From Deinococcus phoenicis (lineage in GTDB: Bacteria; Deinococcota; Deinococci; Deinococcales; Deinococcaceae): a stretch of DNA of 64,000 nt. Below, piece by piece: positions 10,501 to 16,064 of the stretch. Positions within the stretch are counted from its first letter, which is position 1; each line of letters starts with the position of its first letter. The position numbers and the translations under genes are program-made. The stretch covers positions 1 to 64,000 of the forward strand of contig NZ_JHAC01000011.1 in the NCBI RefSeq assembly GCF_000599865.1, read 5' to 3'. Under the pieces are notes generated by a model. The model saw nothing but the letters and a program-made list of their open reading frames with translations, made no database searches and had not been told where the DNA came from.

Positions 10501-10584
10501 TTGTGTGGCCGTGCGCAGGTCGCGGCGTAGAGCGTCTAGCTCACCAGTCAGCTTTACGACCAGAGTATCCAAGATTTCCGACAT
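4579..10584 (-). CDS. Tape measure protein with internal NlpC/P60- or CHAP-like hydrolase domain
   Basis: A 2001-residue protein whose length fits the tape-measure role: setting tail length and passing to or through the cell envelope. It is dominated by long Ala/Gln/Glu/Lys coiled coil (about residues 650-1300) with hydrophobic patches near 420. Residues about 530-640 form a separate Cys/His hydrolase-like domain: Cys536 in ASDCAIIAYE, then PGDLIIF, then His604 in GMHAGVVAG and VVDNPG. The ATG at 10584 was chosen because GGAGG lies 5 nt upstream; an earlier in-frame ATG lacks this. It follows the frameshifted chaperone genes, as usual. Confidence 0.92.
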   Translation of the reverse strand: MSEILDTLVVKLTGELDALRRDLRTATQETERAGQEASKAFGDAFKRQNQGKLFENGEFGKQGQQAGAEAGREAARAFDRNFQTNAQQATAGTAGLGAQFVALRGAIGAATAAAAAWTGNQMIQQLVTLAKESQAAENAQTAFERSVQRSGQSVAAASGIIQGLADKYGVADATAMKSAETLLRNGASLQQVQQAFIAVGASAAREGKNIGEAWDAVSTALVTGRSELVENYGLITNFGPVYDKYKKEIKATSRELTDQERITAGLNAILKETKSEVADQDIYLRGLTKSENDNLRAKQELRNEIGAQLLPAVSALMDEQTRALKSALDWAQTNKDTLKPAITAVAVAVVDATGALRVMLGLMTDVGKAAGGIATVLVGFGLAVGGGLVGGIDAALTEIKRLFSTSMDSLLALQKAWGQFKSGDFSGAWETVGKAVGNNLEAMRSAPGNIVNGVQQGSAWGVESVKAGWADIVAFGSATTDAAAAANAASTRIRESSKNWWQDTPNTTEGAAKFSYDFISSLKDTFKNDSRVASDCAIIAYEILNKLGVKVKGTAVQNAWVPSLEKNAQASGFVQVKADQARPGDLIIFKTGNGVSYGAGSGMHAGVVAGVKDGQIQVVDNPGTQKNGRDGITRVRGIGSDLGQATFYRAPTSPFARDNTPNPASAKESPVTAAQIVRAQQLTAALEAAQAALKKDPKSVPLTQAVITATRELEKFQKASSGNAEALKAIQKEGAKTSGTYQATASDLKNYGSDALKLFKALEAAQATGSSEAKRAAQANVDAWIGESKAKKAVFDAEGAAYRVRQQNAKQAEQDQDKAAREREQHTQRAAAAYTAVQQAVRQQDVKRAQDALADLKDQQAARLTLEGKTAADRERIAKETNPRILSATYALNAEIKRQADEQVAVWRKSAEAKALGTVAADAEAARRLGVNRENERQANLRAQREQLQAVQQVSAQRQQEEKQLQQELSGLKVEKAEATAARLKTIHDAEIRANEGNLVKQQALIEKYAEEEYQTALKLADMKRDRRVAAAKGPNKQAEIDAANAAYDTAAAAALATRNQAIDGAAKATTSSIRTLREEYSKLAEGIREKVKAGTFDEEAQQAALKSFNALGRKAEEAGLSQNTYIEGARKSAWATVQAGDAAEHYRQGLSDLDDQLEASAQAQQAAAGQAIALAGDLDDLGDREGAMGVLNAALDAVMEAAGRGAVVGEAVSLLTGEIDRLNAALDRGALEQAARFLEVIRGRADQAADALAVMADQAADDKDFADRDTVRGMGKAGAASLLGFLGGEANSFFGERFWTELGAEGRDRFRAELGKLDSADFAPLGEEAIRGFIAAIGDDEEWAPLKALLIGRLTQIQRDFYQGLKPGNFENLKLPGGNGLNAPDSQNMMMPGGQAANYFTEWSKQLWDMGDKLKDPLRLDGIVKDLDAAYTAGKLTSTELGILKSIISSINAEPLEPFQSDAEKQFEDVVKQGDELVKSYETGKISLEAFANQAGPLSEQMERMAVAVQGNGEEGAKLSASYRDLAANLRNMLPVTVTATDKFDKLKTQIQQVGAVVQKTFALFGADNEVVQGIGQLTSAAVSGVEAFAKFSSGDIVGGIMATLDAVMNLGQAIDNLDPGIRAWKKSLLEVAEAEKKVAQDGVGMFKNLYADALKADAAAREKLANSNFFTRLWWGLTGTGPQVMSDAAAKLQITAAEIFGELGQTLSSLLDSSLMNAFEMGDFTGTQEAFEKSMNSLVAKMALKAIVMSSGLEEQIKAYTDARAKALEKDGISAEEQAELDRLMGGIRAGYQGITDTWQQVAPTLPGFGQGQPKAPPSGSIAALQAEISDLQQKLSLATTDAERDRIRAEIEAREKELTRLNGEKAAAQGSITELQQQLGTLQDRYNNATTQAERDRLKGQIEALQGRIAVMQGQPETVPGLVDTKAIKVEMPASITSSINFDVLSTLSSNVLTLAQALPQFTAGTQAFVGGVGVFAAVADRLDRLLGRKELDWGALR

Positions 10585-10604
10585 ATCGCCTCCTTTCAGG
10601 GGCA

Positions 10605-10630
10605 TGAAAAAAACCGCCCGGAGGCGGTCT
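10605..10630 (-). terminator. Intrinsic terminator or attenuator before the tape measure
   Basis: On the minus strand ACCGCC and GGCGGT pair around a short loop and are followed by seven Ts. It lies directly upstream of the tape-measure ribosome-binding site, so it would reduce readthrough from the small genes to its right. Confidence 0.75.
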
Positions 10631-10649
10631 GTTAGCCCCGTGCGGGGCG

Positions 10650-10889
10650 CTAAGGGTTGTGATTCTGGTTCAGGATGGCTTGCCCTGCTGGAGTGCTCAG
10701 CGGAACCGTCTGTGGGTTCCCGCAGGCCGCGCACACCTCACGGCGGGCGCTCAAGCGCCACAGGCTGTAAATCACGCCGGGGATGATGAAGAACAGCCAT
10801 AGGACAAGCTCAATCAGAAAAGAGCCGGGAGTGACGCGGCGGGGCGGGCCGACATAGCGGCAGACGGGGCAGGCGACAGCTTGTTGCAT
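10650..10889 (-). CDS. Small membrane protein with two CxxC zinc knuckles
   Basis: This 79-residue protein has CPVC near residue 8, a hydrophobic segment at about 24-44 (FLIELVLWLFFIIPGVIYSLW) and CAAC near 54. The arrangement of CxxC, membrane anchor and CxxC resembles LITAF-like or zinc-ribbon membrane anchors; all four cysteines could bind one zinc at the inner face. It lies in the late operon between two terminator hairpins. Function is unknown. A superinfection or envelope role is only a guess. Confidence 0.65.
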   Translation of the reverse strand: MQQAVACPVCRYVGPPRRVTPGSFLIELVLWLFFIIPGVIYSLWRLSARREVCAACGNPQTVPLSTPAGQAILNQNHNP

Positions 10890-10901
10890 GGGGCACAGCT
10901 T

Positions 10902-10922
10902 AAACCGCCCCGAAGGGCGGCG
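10902..10922 (-). terminator. Hairpin terminator with TTCG loop
   Basis: On the minus strand CCGCCC, TTCG and GGGCGG form a stable tetraloop hairpin followed by TTTAAG. It separates the 28-residue gene from the CxxC membrane-protein gene. Confidence 0.6.
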
Positions 10923-10945
10923 TTGGCTAGTCTACGGCTTGTTGC

Positions 10946-11032
10946 TCAGTGAAAGGCGTGGGGGTGCCCGCAATGTTCGCAGGGGCCAGTCAGCGCGGGA
11001 ACTTCTGGGGACTTGCCGTCATAATGGTGCAT
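10946..11032 (-). CDS. 28-residue putative zinc-binding peptide
   Basis: A very short frame, MHHYDGKSPEVPAL...CEHCGHPHAFH, with a perfect AGGAGG 7 nt before its ATG. The C-terminal CEHCGHPHAFH supplies two Cys and three His residues, enough to bind a metal. The strong ribosome-binding site and isolation between hairpins argue that it is translated. Function unknown. Confidence 0.55.
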   Translation of the reverse strand: MHHYDGKSPEVPALTGPCEHCGHPHAFH

Positions 11033-11065
11033 GAACGCACCTCCTAAGGGTGAGTCCTGAATAGC

Positions 11066-11099
11066 CCCCACGGTCCCCGCAAGAGATGGCGGGGGCTTT
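11066..11099. terminator. GC-rich hairpin between divergent units
   Basis: CCCCGC and GCGGGG pair around AAGAGATG, with an outer GCCCCC/GGGGGC arm. On the plus strand it is followed by TTTT. It lies between the plus-strand promoter at 11134 and the leftward 28-residue gene, so it could insulate the two. Confidence 0.4.
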
Positions 11100-11133
11100 T
11101 CAGGTGTTCTCACCCTATCCCCGTTAACAAGTG

Positions 11134-11162
11134 TTGTCAAGAGTTTACGGGGAGGGTATGAT
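11134..11162 (+). promoter_or_regulatory. Sigma70-type promoter giving a leaderless transcript
   Basis: TTGTCA (11134-11139), a 17-nt spacer and TATGAT (11157-11162). The ATG of the next gene begins 7 nt after the -10 box, where transcription should start, so the mRNA is predicted to be leaderless. Leaderless genes of this form are common in Deinococcus. Confidence 0.75.
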
Positions 11163-11168
11163 GCCTCC

Positions 11169-11375
11169 ATGACCGCTTACCCTTTGCCTATGCCACCAAA
11201 GCCCACCAAAAGCCCTATGACAACTGAGCGCCCCCACGTGGTAGGGGTCAGGCTCAGCAAGGAGGAGTATCGAGCCGTTGCCGCTCGTGCTGAGGCGGAG
11301 GGGCTGAGGCCCGGAACCTATGTCCGCCGCCTTGTCCTGCTCAGTCTCAAGGATGATTTGCCTGAGAAGGAATAG
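11169..11375 (+). CDS. Ribbon-helix-helix-like small protein
   Basis: A 68-residue plus-strand gene inside the leftward late operon. After a Pro-rich head, residues about 23-60 read VVGVRLSKEEYRAVAARAEA and RPGTYVRRLVLLSL, a beta strand plus two helices as in ribbon-helix-helix (Arc/MobC/CopG) proteins. It is probably a DNA-binding dimer. It has its own leaderless promoter and a terminator at 11405-11428, so it is an independent unit of the moron type, possibly expressed in the lysogen. Its target is unknown. Confidence 0.65.
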   Translation: MTAYPLPMPPKPTKSPMTTERPHVVGVRLSKEEYRAVAARAEAEGLRPGTYVRRLVLLSLKDDLPEKE

Positions 11376-11404
11376 GGCACGCTGAGCGTGCTCAATTCCA
11401 CTAG

Positions 11405-11428
11405 ACCCGCTCCCAGCGGGCTTTTTTT
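11405..11428 (+). terminator. Intrinsic terminator of the small plus-strand gene
   Basis: CCCGCT and AGCGGG pair around CCC and are followed by seven Ts. A smaller hairpin (GCACGC/GCGTGC) at 11378-11392 precedes it, just after the stop codon at 11375. Confidence 0.85.
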
Positions 11429-11446
11429 GTTGCCGCCATTCAGGGC

Positions 11447-11584
11447 ATGGAACGTGGCAACGTGAACCGCCTGCTACAAGGCAAGAGCGGGAAGGTGCCG
11501 GAAGCATGGAACGAAATCTTCAGTGCTCTCGGACTCAAACTTGTTGCTATCTCTGAACCAGAGCCACATAAGCCCCAGCCCTAG
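11447..11584 (+). CDS. 45-residue remnant resembling the end of an HTH regulator
   Basis: The frame MERGNVNRLLQGKSGKVPEA continues to SALGLKLVAI and stops after PHKPQP. This pattern (NVxRLLxGKxGxVPxxWxxI, then LGL) is typical of the recognition helix and C-terminus of Cro/CI-type HTH proteins. The first helices are absent, the frame has no visible Shine-Dalgarno and it starts just after a terminator, so it is probably a fragment rather than a working repressor. Confidence 0.4.
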   Translation: MERGNVNRLLQGKSGKVPEAWNEIFSALGLKLVAISEPEPHKPQP

Positions 11585-11603
11585 CCCGCCCCCCCAAATC
11601 TTC

Positions 11604-11625
11604 GCCCCGGCCAGCGTGCCGGGGC
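11604..11625 (+). terminator. Hairpin ahead of the 68-residue gene
   Basis: GCCCCGGC and GCCGGGGC pair perfectly around CAGCGT. Only a weak T-rich tail follows (TTACCTTT), so termination is uncertain. It precedes the GGGAGGTG ribosome-binding site of the gene at 11654. Confidence 0.45.
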
Positions 11626-11653
11626 TTACCTTTGGCGGGAAGGGAGGTGAACT

Positions 11654-11860
11654 ATGGATATACCGAATGGGATGTTCTCCCTGCTGATTCACGTCGCCCG
11701 GCTGACCGCGCAGGTCGCCGTGCTGGAAGGCAAGGAGAAAGAAGTGGCCGTCCAGCGTGCAATGACGGAGTTTGATGGGCTGGCACAGGACATGCAGCTT
11801 TCAATACCTGATGCAAGACGCGCCCAACTGGAGAGGATGATTCGGGACTTCGTGGCCTAG
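11654..11860 (+). CDS. Small helical protein, unknown
   Basis: A 68-residue plus-strand protein (MDIPNGMFSLLIHVARLT...) predicted to be almost wholly helical, with acidic and basic faces. The GGGAGGTG ribosome-binding site lies just before the ATG. Its stop overlaps the stop of the leftward gene at 11857 by 4 nt. It completes the plus-strand cassette within the late operon. No family recognised. Confidence 0.6.
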   Translation: MDIPNGMFSLLIHVARLTAQVAVLEGKEKEVAVQRAMTEFDGLAQDMQLSIPDARRAQLERMIRDFVA

Positions 11861-12102
11861 CGGGAGAGGGGCCAAACTTGCTCTTTGTCGTCTAGCAGTT
11901 TTCCCATCCGCTCAGCCGACGACGTAAGTGATGTTCCCCATTCATCCTGGCCGATGATTTCGCGGAACTGAACTGAGCTTACCGCGCCCTGCACCACCTG
12001 TAACAAGGTGGTCAGGGCGTTTGCGTCATCGGCTCCGGGGATTTCCAAAGCAAGCCGCACGGCCATGCCGTCCTTGGTGCTGAGGTTCATTTCTGCTTTC
12101 AT
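11857..12102 (-). CDS. Phage protein between tail chaperones and tape measure, unknown
   Basis: An 81-residue protein with GAGGAG before its ATG. The N-terminal half (MNLSTKDGMAVRLALEIP) looks beta-like and the middle is helical (ANALTTLLQVVQGAV). It lies just downstream of the G/GT chaperone pair. It may be a third tail-assembly factor or unrelated. No recognisable motif. Confidence 0.65.
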   Translation of the reverse strand: MKAEMNLSTKDGMAVRLALEIPGADDANALTTLLQVVQGAVSSVQFREIIGQDEWGTSLTSSAERMGKLLDDKEQVWPLSR

Positions 12103-12129
12103 GCTCCATCTCCTCTCAAACTTGAAAAC

Positions 12130-12839
12130 TCAGGCGCTGAACAGATTCAGCAGGCGTTGACTCACCACGCCCAGCCGGAGGCCCAGCCTCATAGCCTCGG
12201 CCTGTTTCCCGGCCAGCGTGAGGCGCACTTCCCCGCCCTTGCCTGTCTCGGTCAGGCGTGCGAAGCCCAGCAGGTAATCCCCCAGCTCTGTATTCTTCGC
12301 CCCACCCATCGTTGCGCCGATCACCTGCGCCAGCAGCGCCGTATGGGCGTGTCTGCGAAACTCAATCATGCTGAGGCGGTTCAGCAGGCCGGACACAATC
12401 GGCCAGGGCATGTAGGGGATGCGCTCAGGGTCCACGGCGGGATAATTGGCGCACAGCAGGGCCGTGACGGTGGTCAGGTCTAGCTCTTGCTCTTCCTGCC
12501 CGGTTTTCCCTCTGCCCCGCCTTCCGCCTCATTCTCACGGGTAGCGGCAAAGAGGCGGGAAACGGCGGTGGCAATCGCACTGATTTCGTCCTGTTCAAGC
12601 GGGGCATTCGCCAGTTGCTCGAACGCCACATGATCCACAGGCTCGCAGCGCCACTGGGTGAACACGCTGAAGGCCCGCAGGATGAACAGGGGCGAGGCAG
12701 GGTCGCCCTCCAGGCTGGCGAAGGTCAGCTTCTCAGCCGTGGTGAGGTAGGGATACACAGGGATGGTGATGCCTACAGCCTCCACGGTTTCAGAGGTCTT
12801 AGGCGCGAGGGCAACAGCATTTTTAAGGATTAGAGGCAT
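12130..12839 (-). CDS. Tail assembly chaperone GT, -1 frameshift product
   Basis: Between major tail and tape-measure genes two overlapping frames occur, as in lambda G/T. At 12510-12504 the minus strand reads G GGA AAA in the G frame, a canonical slippery heptamer. After a -1 slip the frame reads ACC GGG CAG and stays open to 12130 without a stop, giving a fusion of about 236 residues: 112 from G and 124 from T. The T frame has no ATG near its beginning (its first usable start is an internal GTG at 12435), so frameshifting is the likely expression route. The T part contains NYPAVDPERIPYMPW. Confidence 0.75.
12480..12839 (-). CDS. Tail assembly chaperone G
   Basis: A 119-residue protein (MPLILKNAVALAP...) ending in a charged GKPGRKSKS tail. 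Its place before the tape measure and the G GGA AAA slip site near its end mark it as the unshifted tail chaperone, which in siphophages coats the tape measure during tail polymerisation and is absent from the virion. Its start overlaps the end of the 82-residue gene at 12823. Confidence 0.8.
   Translation of the reverse strand: MPLILKNAVALAPKTSETVEAVGITIPVYPYLTTAEKLTFASLEGDPASPLFILRAFSVFTQWRCEPVDHVAFEQLANAPLEQDEISAIATAVSRLFAATRENEAEGGAEGKPGRKSKS
12504..12510 (-). promoter_or_regulatory. Programmed -1 ribosomal frameshift site
   Basis: The heptamer GGGAAAA is in phase with the G frame as G GGA AAA, only one base different from the lambda G/T site (G GGA AAG). It lies seven codons before the G stop codon, and the -1 frame is open on both sides. 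Confidence 0.75.
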
Positions 12840-13071
12840 TCACGATCTCCAGTTCCACGGCTTCATACATGGCGTCCTGAAGCTCAGGCAGCCGCACCGT
12901 CAAAAGGGTTTCTTTGTTGTCGGCATCAAAAAAGCGGGCGGGGGCGTCCTGCGCGGGGATTGCCCCATCACACAGGAGCAACCCCACACGGAGAACGCCG
13001 CCCGCCCGCACGCAGTCCAGGCCGATCACGCGGCAAGACCCGCGCTCAGTAGGGAGGGCGGCCAGCAACAT
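12823..13071 (-). CDS. Small phage tail-region protein, unknown
   Basis: An 82-residue protein whose ATG overlaps the stop of the major tail gene (TGATG), so it is coupled to it. Sequence MLLAALPTERGSCRVIGLDC, then FFDADNKETLLTVRLPELQD. It could assist tail-tube assembly, judged by place only. No family recognised. Confidence 0.65.
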   Translation of the reverse strand: MLLAALPTERGSCRVIGLDCVRAGGVLRVGLLLCDGAIPAQDAPARFFDADNKETLLTVRLPELQDAMYEAVELEIVNASNP

Positions 13072-13547
13072 CAGGGCGTGACGGTGGGCGTGGTGAAGGT
13101 GGCGACACCCTGAATCACGAACGTCACGGCCACCTGCGCCACGTTGTCCATGTTCAGCGTCACATTGAACTGCGAGAGCTGCACCGCGTACTTCAGCGTG
13201 TGGCCGGTGGGGGTCGCCAGCTCGTCCAGTGCCTCGATGAACAGGTAGCCGTAGCTGTTCGCCTCGTAGGCGTCATGCAGAGCGTCATAGCCGGGGTCAC
13301 TGGGGACCATGTTGATGGTCAGGGACACCGTACCACTGCGGCCCTCGGCCCAGGTCATGTCGAAATCGCCATAATCCGTTCCGAACTCACGGAGGGTCTG
13401 CGTCTGCCGGGTGTCGTTAATGCTGACGTTGCCGCTGATGTGGTCCTTGATAGTGGTGAAGGTGCCGGGTGCGCCCGCAGCCTCGGGGGCATACAGGACG
13501 CGAACGCCTTTGCGGCGCACATAAGCGGTAGGACGGCGGTTAGCCAT
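13071..13547 (-). CDS. Major tail tube protein
   Basis: A 158-residue protein with the beta-rich character of tail-tube subunits: a basic head (MANRRPTAYVRRKGVRVLY), TIKDHISGNVSI near 32, a central strand with SLTINMVPSDPGYDALHDAY and a C-terminal VAVTFVIQGVATF. It follows the tail-terminator gene and precedes the chaperones, the standard siphophage position. A terminator hairpin at 13576-13602 lies upstream, so it may also be transcribed from a promoter of its own. Confidence 0.82.
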   Translation of the reverse strand: MANRRPTAYVRRKGVRVLYAPEAAGAPGTFTTIKDHISGNVSINDTRQTQTLREFGTDYGDFDMTWAEGRSGTVSLTINMVPSDPGYDALHDAYEANSYGYLFIEALDELATPTGHTLKYAVQLSQFNVTLNMDNVAQVAVTFVIQGVATFTTPTVTP

Positions 13548-13575
13548 GTGAATCTCCTTTGCCCTCTCAGGGCAT

Positions 13576-13602
13576 GAAAAAGCCCCCCGTGCTGGGGGGT
13601 TG
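13576..13602 (-). terminator. Intrinsic terminator upstream of the major tail gene
   Basis: On the minus strand CCCCCC, AGCA and CGGGGGG form a stem followed by CTTTTTC. It lies between the tail terminator gene and the major tail gene. Confidence 0.75.
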
Positions 13603-13620
13603 AATGGGGCTTGGTTGCTG

Positions 13621-13995
13621 CTACGTCAGGCGGCGAAAATCCATGCTGGCGCGGTGCCACACACGGCCCTGGGCGTCCCGCTCTCCCTCGAACGAAAGGG
13701 GCGGGGCACCCGAAGGCACGCGCTGCCACCCGGCCCCCTCAAGGGCGAGGCGGGCGGTGTCCGCAGGCAGCGCCGCAGCCGAGGCGACGGCGGACAGCGC
13801 CCACACGTCGAGCTGCACCCGCGTATCGGCGGCCCACTCCCCGCCCCAGTCAGCCTCGGGCGGTGCGCTGATGACCGTGACGACCCCGTAAGGGCCAGCC
13901 CCGGAGGGCGCGGCCTCATCAGGAAAGACGGTCGGAAGGCCAGCAGCTTTGAGGGTCGCCTTCACGTCAGCGCGGGCTTGCAGGACGGCTTTCAT
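13621..13995 (-). CDS. Tail terminator / tail completion protein
   Basis: A 124-residue protein with the layout of the gpU/gp17-like family that caps the tail tube: an N-terminal helix (LQARADVKATLKAAG), PYGVVTVISAPPEADW, and VQLDVWALSAVASAAAL before a C-terminal strand. It lies between the gp10-like gene and the major tail gene. Its ATG overlaps the stop of the upstream gene by 4 nt. The call rests on fold pattern and gene order. Confidence 0.65.
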   Translation of the reverse strand: MKAVLQARADVKATLKAAGLPTVFPDEAAPSGAGPYGVVTVISAPPEADWGGEWAADTRVQLDVWALSAVASAAALPADTARLALEGAGWQRVPSGAPPLSFEGERDAQGRVWHRASMDFRRLT

Positions 13996-14375
13996 GGCCT
14001 GCCTTTGTGCCGCTTCTTAAACGCGTCCAGCGTCGGCCTCACGAATGGGCGGGCGGCCACCCGCCTGGAGCCGAACTCCAGATAGGTGGCGATTTTACCC
14101 ACCTCCTCCCCAGACGCGGGGTGCTTGATTTTGCCCGCCACGCCGACCGCCCAGGTGAGTGGGTCGAGTTGCACGGCCTGAATACTATTTCTCAGCGTGC
14201 CACTCTGTACGGCGGGCGGGTCGCCCGGCGCGGAGGCGCGGTGCTTGCCATACTGCCTGCCCTGACCGGGAGCGGAAAGCGTCTCGCGCAGGTCGCCGTG
14301 GTATTCCAGCGCCAGCGCCGCCACCCGCTGAGACGCCTTCTTCTCTATCCGAGCAAGGGCACTCTCTACGCTCAT
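13992..14375 (-). CDS. HK97 gp10-like head-tail joining protein
   Basis: The 127-residue product shows the HK97 gp10 pattern: an N-terminal helix, RASAPGDPPAVQSGTLRNSI in the centre, then ATYLEFGSRRVAARPFVRP near the C-terminus (the YLEFG and RPFxRP blocks are diagnostic). The ATG at 14375 was preferred over an upstream GTG because GGAGG lies 5 nt before it and it overlaps the preceding stop by 4 nt. Confidence 0.85.
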   Translation of the reverse strand: MSVESALARIEKKASQRVAALALEYHGDLRETLSAPGQGRQYGKHRASAPGDPPAVQSGTLRNSIQAVQLDPLTWAVGVAGKIKHPASGEEVGKIATYLEFGSRRVAARPFVRPTLDAFKKRHKGRP

Positions 14376-14743
14376 CCCGACCTCCGGCACAGCGCGTCTA
14401 TCCGGTCCACGCCGCTCACCTGCGTGACCGTCAGGGCCAGGGCGTCCCCGGTGGGAAGCGTGACCGTGAGGGTGGACTCAGGCGTAATCGGCGCGGGCTG
14501 GTCAACCACGACCCGCCATGTATCGGAGGAGGAGCCTAGCCCCGCCTTCACCGCGTCTTCCGCGCTGATGCGGGCGGCGTAGCAGGGATAGACCGGGCCG
14601 GGCGTGGGCGTTCCCGGCAACGTCTGACCCCACTCATCCTCCACCGGCTCCCCAGGCGTGCCCGGAAGCTGGCAGAGCGCGTCATGGGGCATGAGCCGCT
14701 TGAGCTGGTGCCCGGCGCGGCGGATGTTCTCGCGGATGGACAT
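14372..14743 (-). CDS. Head-tail stopper-like protein
   Basis: A 123-residue protein starting MSIRENIRRAGHQLKRLMPH. Its size, basic N-terminus and central beta stretch fit the stopper/head-completion proteins (SPP1 gp16-like) expected between the connector and gp10 genes. The assignment is positional; no invariant motif could be checked. Confidence 0.55.
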   Translation of the reverse strand: MSIRENIRRAGHQLKRLMPHDALCQLPGTPGEPVEDEWGQTLPGTPTPGPVYPCYAARISAEDAVKAGLGSSSDTWRVVVDQPAPITPESTLTVTLPTGDALALTVTQVSGVDRIDALCRRSG

Positions 14744-14746
14744 CGT

Positions 14747-15115
14747 TCACCCCTCGACCACGATCTTCACGCTCCCACTCCCGCGCACCGCCCCTCTGGG
14801 CGTGTCAGGCGTGGTCAGGCGCGCGAACTCGGCACGGGCGGCATCGCGGTCTGCGGTCACGCGGGCGAGGCGGGCAGACACGTCCGAGTAGCTGAAGCTG
14901 CCCTCAGCGCCGCTTCCCCCCGAAAGCTGCCGCGAGATGAAGGCAGCCTCCAACCCGTACAGCTCCCCCAGCGCCCACGCCCGCCGCGCCGCCGCGTTCT
15001 CTGTCACAGAAACGGCCTCGTCCAGCAGGCTATCCAGCAGCGCCGCGTGTTGCGCCGCGCTCAGGCCCAGGGCATCGGCGGGGACGCGCAGGGCCAGATA
15101 CTCAGCGGGTTCCAC
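14747..15115 (-). CDS. Head-tail connector (adaptor) protein
   Basis: A 122-residue, mostly helical protein with a GTG start behind GAGG. It contains ISRQLSGGSGAEGSFSYSDV, the glycine-rich turn seen in SPP1 gp15/HK97 gp6-like adaptors between helices. It lies after the major capsid region and before the stopper gene, as expected. The C-terminal codons include one copy of the dispersed TCTGTCACAGA repeat. Confidence 0.6.
   Translation of the reverse strand: MEPAEYLALRVPADALGLSAAQHAALLDSLLDEAVSVTENAAARRAWALGELYGLEAAFISRQLSGGSGAEGSFSYSDVSARLARVTADRDAARAEFARLTTPDTPRGAVRGSGSVKIVVEG
15000..15010 (+). repeat. Dispersed TCTGTCACAGA site, copy in coding DNA
   Basis: TCTGTCACAGA with flanks TTC and AAC, in plus orientation (opposite to the other five copies) and inside the adaptor gene, where it encodes SVTE on the minus strand. 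Confidence 0.5.
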
Positions 15116-15130
15116 TGGCCCTCACCCGCC

Positions 15131-15283
15131 TTATTCCTTCTCGGTCGGCTTGCGGGTGCGCGGCTTGGCGGTGCCTTCGCCTTCCTGCTCAGGCTCGGGG
15201 TTTTCCTGCTCAACGGGACCGAGGTCTTTGCCGAGGGCATCAACGTAACGGCCATCCACGATGTACTTAATCTCTTTAGCCAT
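15131..15283 (-). CDS. Small acidic phage protein, unknown
   Basis: A 50-residue protein, MAKEIKYIVDGRYVDALG, then a tail rich in Glu, Pro and Lys. The ATG at 15283 follows AAGGAG at a good distance; longer frames upstream lack one. It lies between the capsid-side HNH insertion and the adaptor gene. Small linker-like proteins at this place are common in siphophages. Function unknown. Confidence 0.65.
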   Translation of the reverse strand: MAKEIKYIVDGRYVDALGKDLGPVEQENPEPEQEGEGTAKPRTRKPTEKE

Positions 15284-15389
15284 AGGGAATACTCCTTTTC
15301 CGCGTCTGGGACGTGGTAAAATCCAATAGTTAAGCCCCCGCGCTGCTTGCGACAGCCGAGGGCGTGACACCAGAACATTGGAGGTTCTG

Positions 15390-16064
15390 ATGCAACCCAA
15401 TACTACATGCCAGCACTGCGGCACGTCCTTCTACGTCAAGCCCTTCAGGTTGCGCGAGGGGAACGGTAAATACTGCGGACGCGCCTGCTATAACGCGGCC
15501 CGTAACGCCGATAACCCGGTCCTGACATGCGGATGGTGCGAGCGGGGATACCGTTTGCCGCCTTGCCGCAAAGCCACAAGCACGAATACGCGCTTTTGCT
15601 CAAGTGCCTGCTATCAGGCCCATAAGCAGGAGAACGTGCGCCCGGTTGAGGAACGTTTCTGGGAGAAGGTGAATCAGCCTGCCCCAGACGCCTGCTGGGA
15701 ATGGCAAGGGTCAAAGGACGCGAAGGGATATGGGCGCTTTGGATACCGAGGCGGGGGGATTGCCGCTCATCGCTATTCCATGCGTCTGCACTTGCATCAG
15801 AACACCCGGCATATGGTGGTCTGCCACCGTTGCGATAACCCCGCCTGTGTCAATCCTGCCCACCTGTACGTCGGCTCTCAAGCTGAGAACATGCGGGACA
15901 TGCACCGCAAGGGGCGCGGGGGGCGGGCGAAACTTACCTTTGAGCAGGCAGAGGAAATCAGGCAGCGCTATAGCACTGGAGAAAGTTCTATCGCCCTTGC
16001 CGCCGCATACGGGGTGGGACGCAATTACATCACTCGCATTGCGCGACGGGAAGTTTGGATTTAA
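15390..16064 (+). CDS. HNH endonuclease, plus strand, next to the capsid gene
   Basis: A 224-residue protein. Residues 1-80 carry CxxC pairs (CQHCGTSF, CGWCERGY). The HNH core is AAHRYSMRLHL, then VCHRCDNPACVNPAHLYVG. The C-terminus (IALAAAYGVGRNYITRIARR) is a helix-turn-helix. This is the layout of free-standing homing endonucleases. GGAGG precedes the ATG at 15390. It is antisense to the capsid operon and its stop overlaps the capsid stop by 3 nt, so it is probably a recent insertion. It is related to the HNH at 38922-39560. Confidence 0.9.
   Translation: MQPNTTCQHCGTSFYVKPFRLREGNGKYCGRACYNAARNADNPVLTCGWCERGYRLPPCRKATSTNTRFCSSACYQAHKQENVRPVEERFWEKVNQPAPDACWEWQGSKDAKGYGRFGYRGGGIAAHRYSMRLHLHQNTRHMVVCHRCDNPACVNPAHLYVGSQAENMRDMHRKGRGGRAKLTFEQAEEIRQRYSTGESSIALAAAYGVGRNYITRIARREVWI

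Noticed and set aside
10946..11170. Longer 74-residue version of the 28-residue zinc peptide
   Set aside because: The extension crosses a hairpin and a promoter and lacks a ribosome-binding site; the inner ATG has a perfect one.
15332..15389. Possible orphan capsid end beside the plus-strand HNH
   Set aside because: The similarity to the live capsid end is limited to a few residues, too short to be called.
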